The position numbers and the translations under genes are program-made. The notes beneath the pieces are model-generated. The model made no database searches. It had not been told where the DNA came from and was given only the letters and a program-made list of their open reading frames with translations. Shown in pieces: positions 6,365-6,530 of a stretch of DNA of 6,530 nt. The stretch comes from Chloroflexota bacterium (GTDB lineage Bacteria > Chloroflexota > Anaerolineae > Anaerolineales > Villigracilaceae). The stretch is from contig JAJYOH010000352.1 in assembly GCA_021796315.1 (NCBI GenBank), positions 1 through 6,530 on the forward strand, written 5' to 3'. The stretch's first letter is position 1, and each line of letters begins with the position of its first letter.

Positions 6365-6530
6365 CTACACAACCGCGTCAATCATCAATGCCAAAAATAT
6401 AAACGCCAGATACATGCTTGTCCAGCGATACATGGTCCAGGCTACTTTGTTGCCGGGCACTGTCCAGACGCGCCAGGCGCCATAGATCAACCACAAACCA
6501 AGCACAAGGGCCGAGACCAGGTAAACCATT
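6365..6530 (-). CDS. ctaB: C-terminal end of probable heme o synthase (protoheme IX farnesyltransferase), 5' end outside window
   Basis: The minus strand is open from the window edge to the TAG at 6367-6365 and encodes 54 residues in the visible frame. They form two membrane helices: VYLVSALVLGLWLIYGAWRV, a short polar link with TVPGNKVAW, then TMYRWTSMYLAFIFLALMID. The link plus a final helix of the type (R/K)-x-x-(S/T)-x-x-YLA-x-x-(F/L)-x-A-(L/M)-x-(I/V)-D is how CtaB/CyoE proteins end. Heme o synthase is an integral membrane UbiA-family prenyltransferase that adds a farnesyl group to protoheme IX for heme-copper oxidases. The catalytic Asp-rich motifs lie upstream and are not visible, so the call rests on the tail alone. 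The ATG at 6529-6527 is probably an internal methionine, since the family is near 300 residues. Other UbiA-type prenyltransferases are the alternative. Confidence 0.6.
   Translation of the reverse strand, partial: MVYLVSALVLGLWLIYGAWRVWTVPGNKVAWTMYRWTSMYLAFIFLALMIDAVV

Noticed and set aside
1..6530. CRISPR array, tRNA, transposon ends or phage genes
   Set aside because: No regularly spaced repeats, cloverleaf-like segments, terminal inverted repeats or transposase-like frames were seen; almost all bases are accounted for by membrane-protein genes.

Overview
The window reads as chromosomal DNA from a bacterium with many large multi-membrane glycosyltransferases. The protein style (GT39/GT87-like enzymes ending in a short soluble domain, next to a heme o synthase-like gene) suggests the Chloroflexota, perhaps the Anaerolineae. 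This is inferred from protein character only; no marker gene is present. Almost all of the window is coding. I see no rRNA, tRNA, insertion sequence, CRISPR array, phage gene or replication origin.

Plus strand, left half (1-3495): three tandem membrane-protein genes. The first is only the C-terminal 114 residues of a polytopic protein cut by the window edge. The second (373 onward) is a GT39/PMT-like glycosyltransferase whose last 56 or so residues are displaced into another frame by an apparent one-base loss near 1740. The third (1918-3495) is an uncharacterised GT-C-like membrane protein that starts 7 bases after the stop of the repaired second gene, which suits an operon.

Minus strand, right half (6530 down to 3509): the last 54 residues of a probable heme o synthase (CtaB/CyoE), then a good intrinsic terminator (about 6312-6345). 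Next is a GT87-like (DUF2029) glycosyltransferase broken into two overlapping reading frames (5442-6284 and 5071-5490). A further uncharacterised GT-C-like membrane protein (3509-5056) follows 14 bases later, probably cotranscribed. The two gene sets converge with only 13 bases between stop codons.

Together the window holds five polytopic membrane proteins of the kind that use lipid-linked sugars on the outer face of the membrane. They probably build or decorate surface glycans, glycolipids or glycoproteins, but no sugar donor or acceptor can be read from the sequence and no cytoplasmic glycosyltransferase, flippase or sugar-nucleotide gene is present. I found no convincing new system. The points most worth checking are the two same-direction one-base frameshifts, the similar C-terminal domain on four apparently different membrane proteins, and the two GT-C-like proteins I could not assign to a named family.
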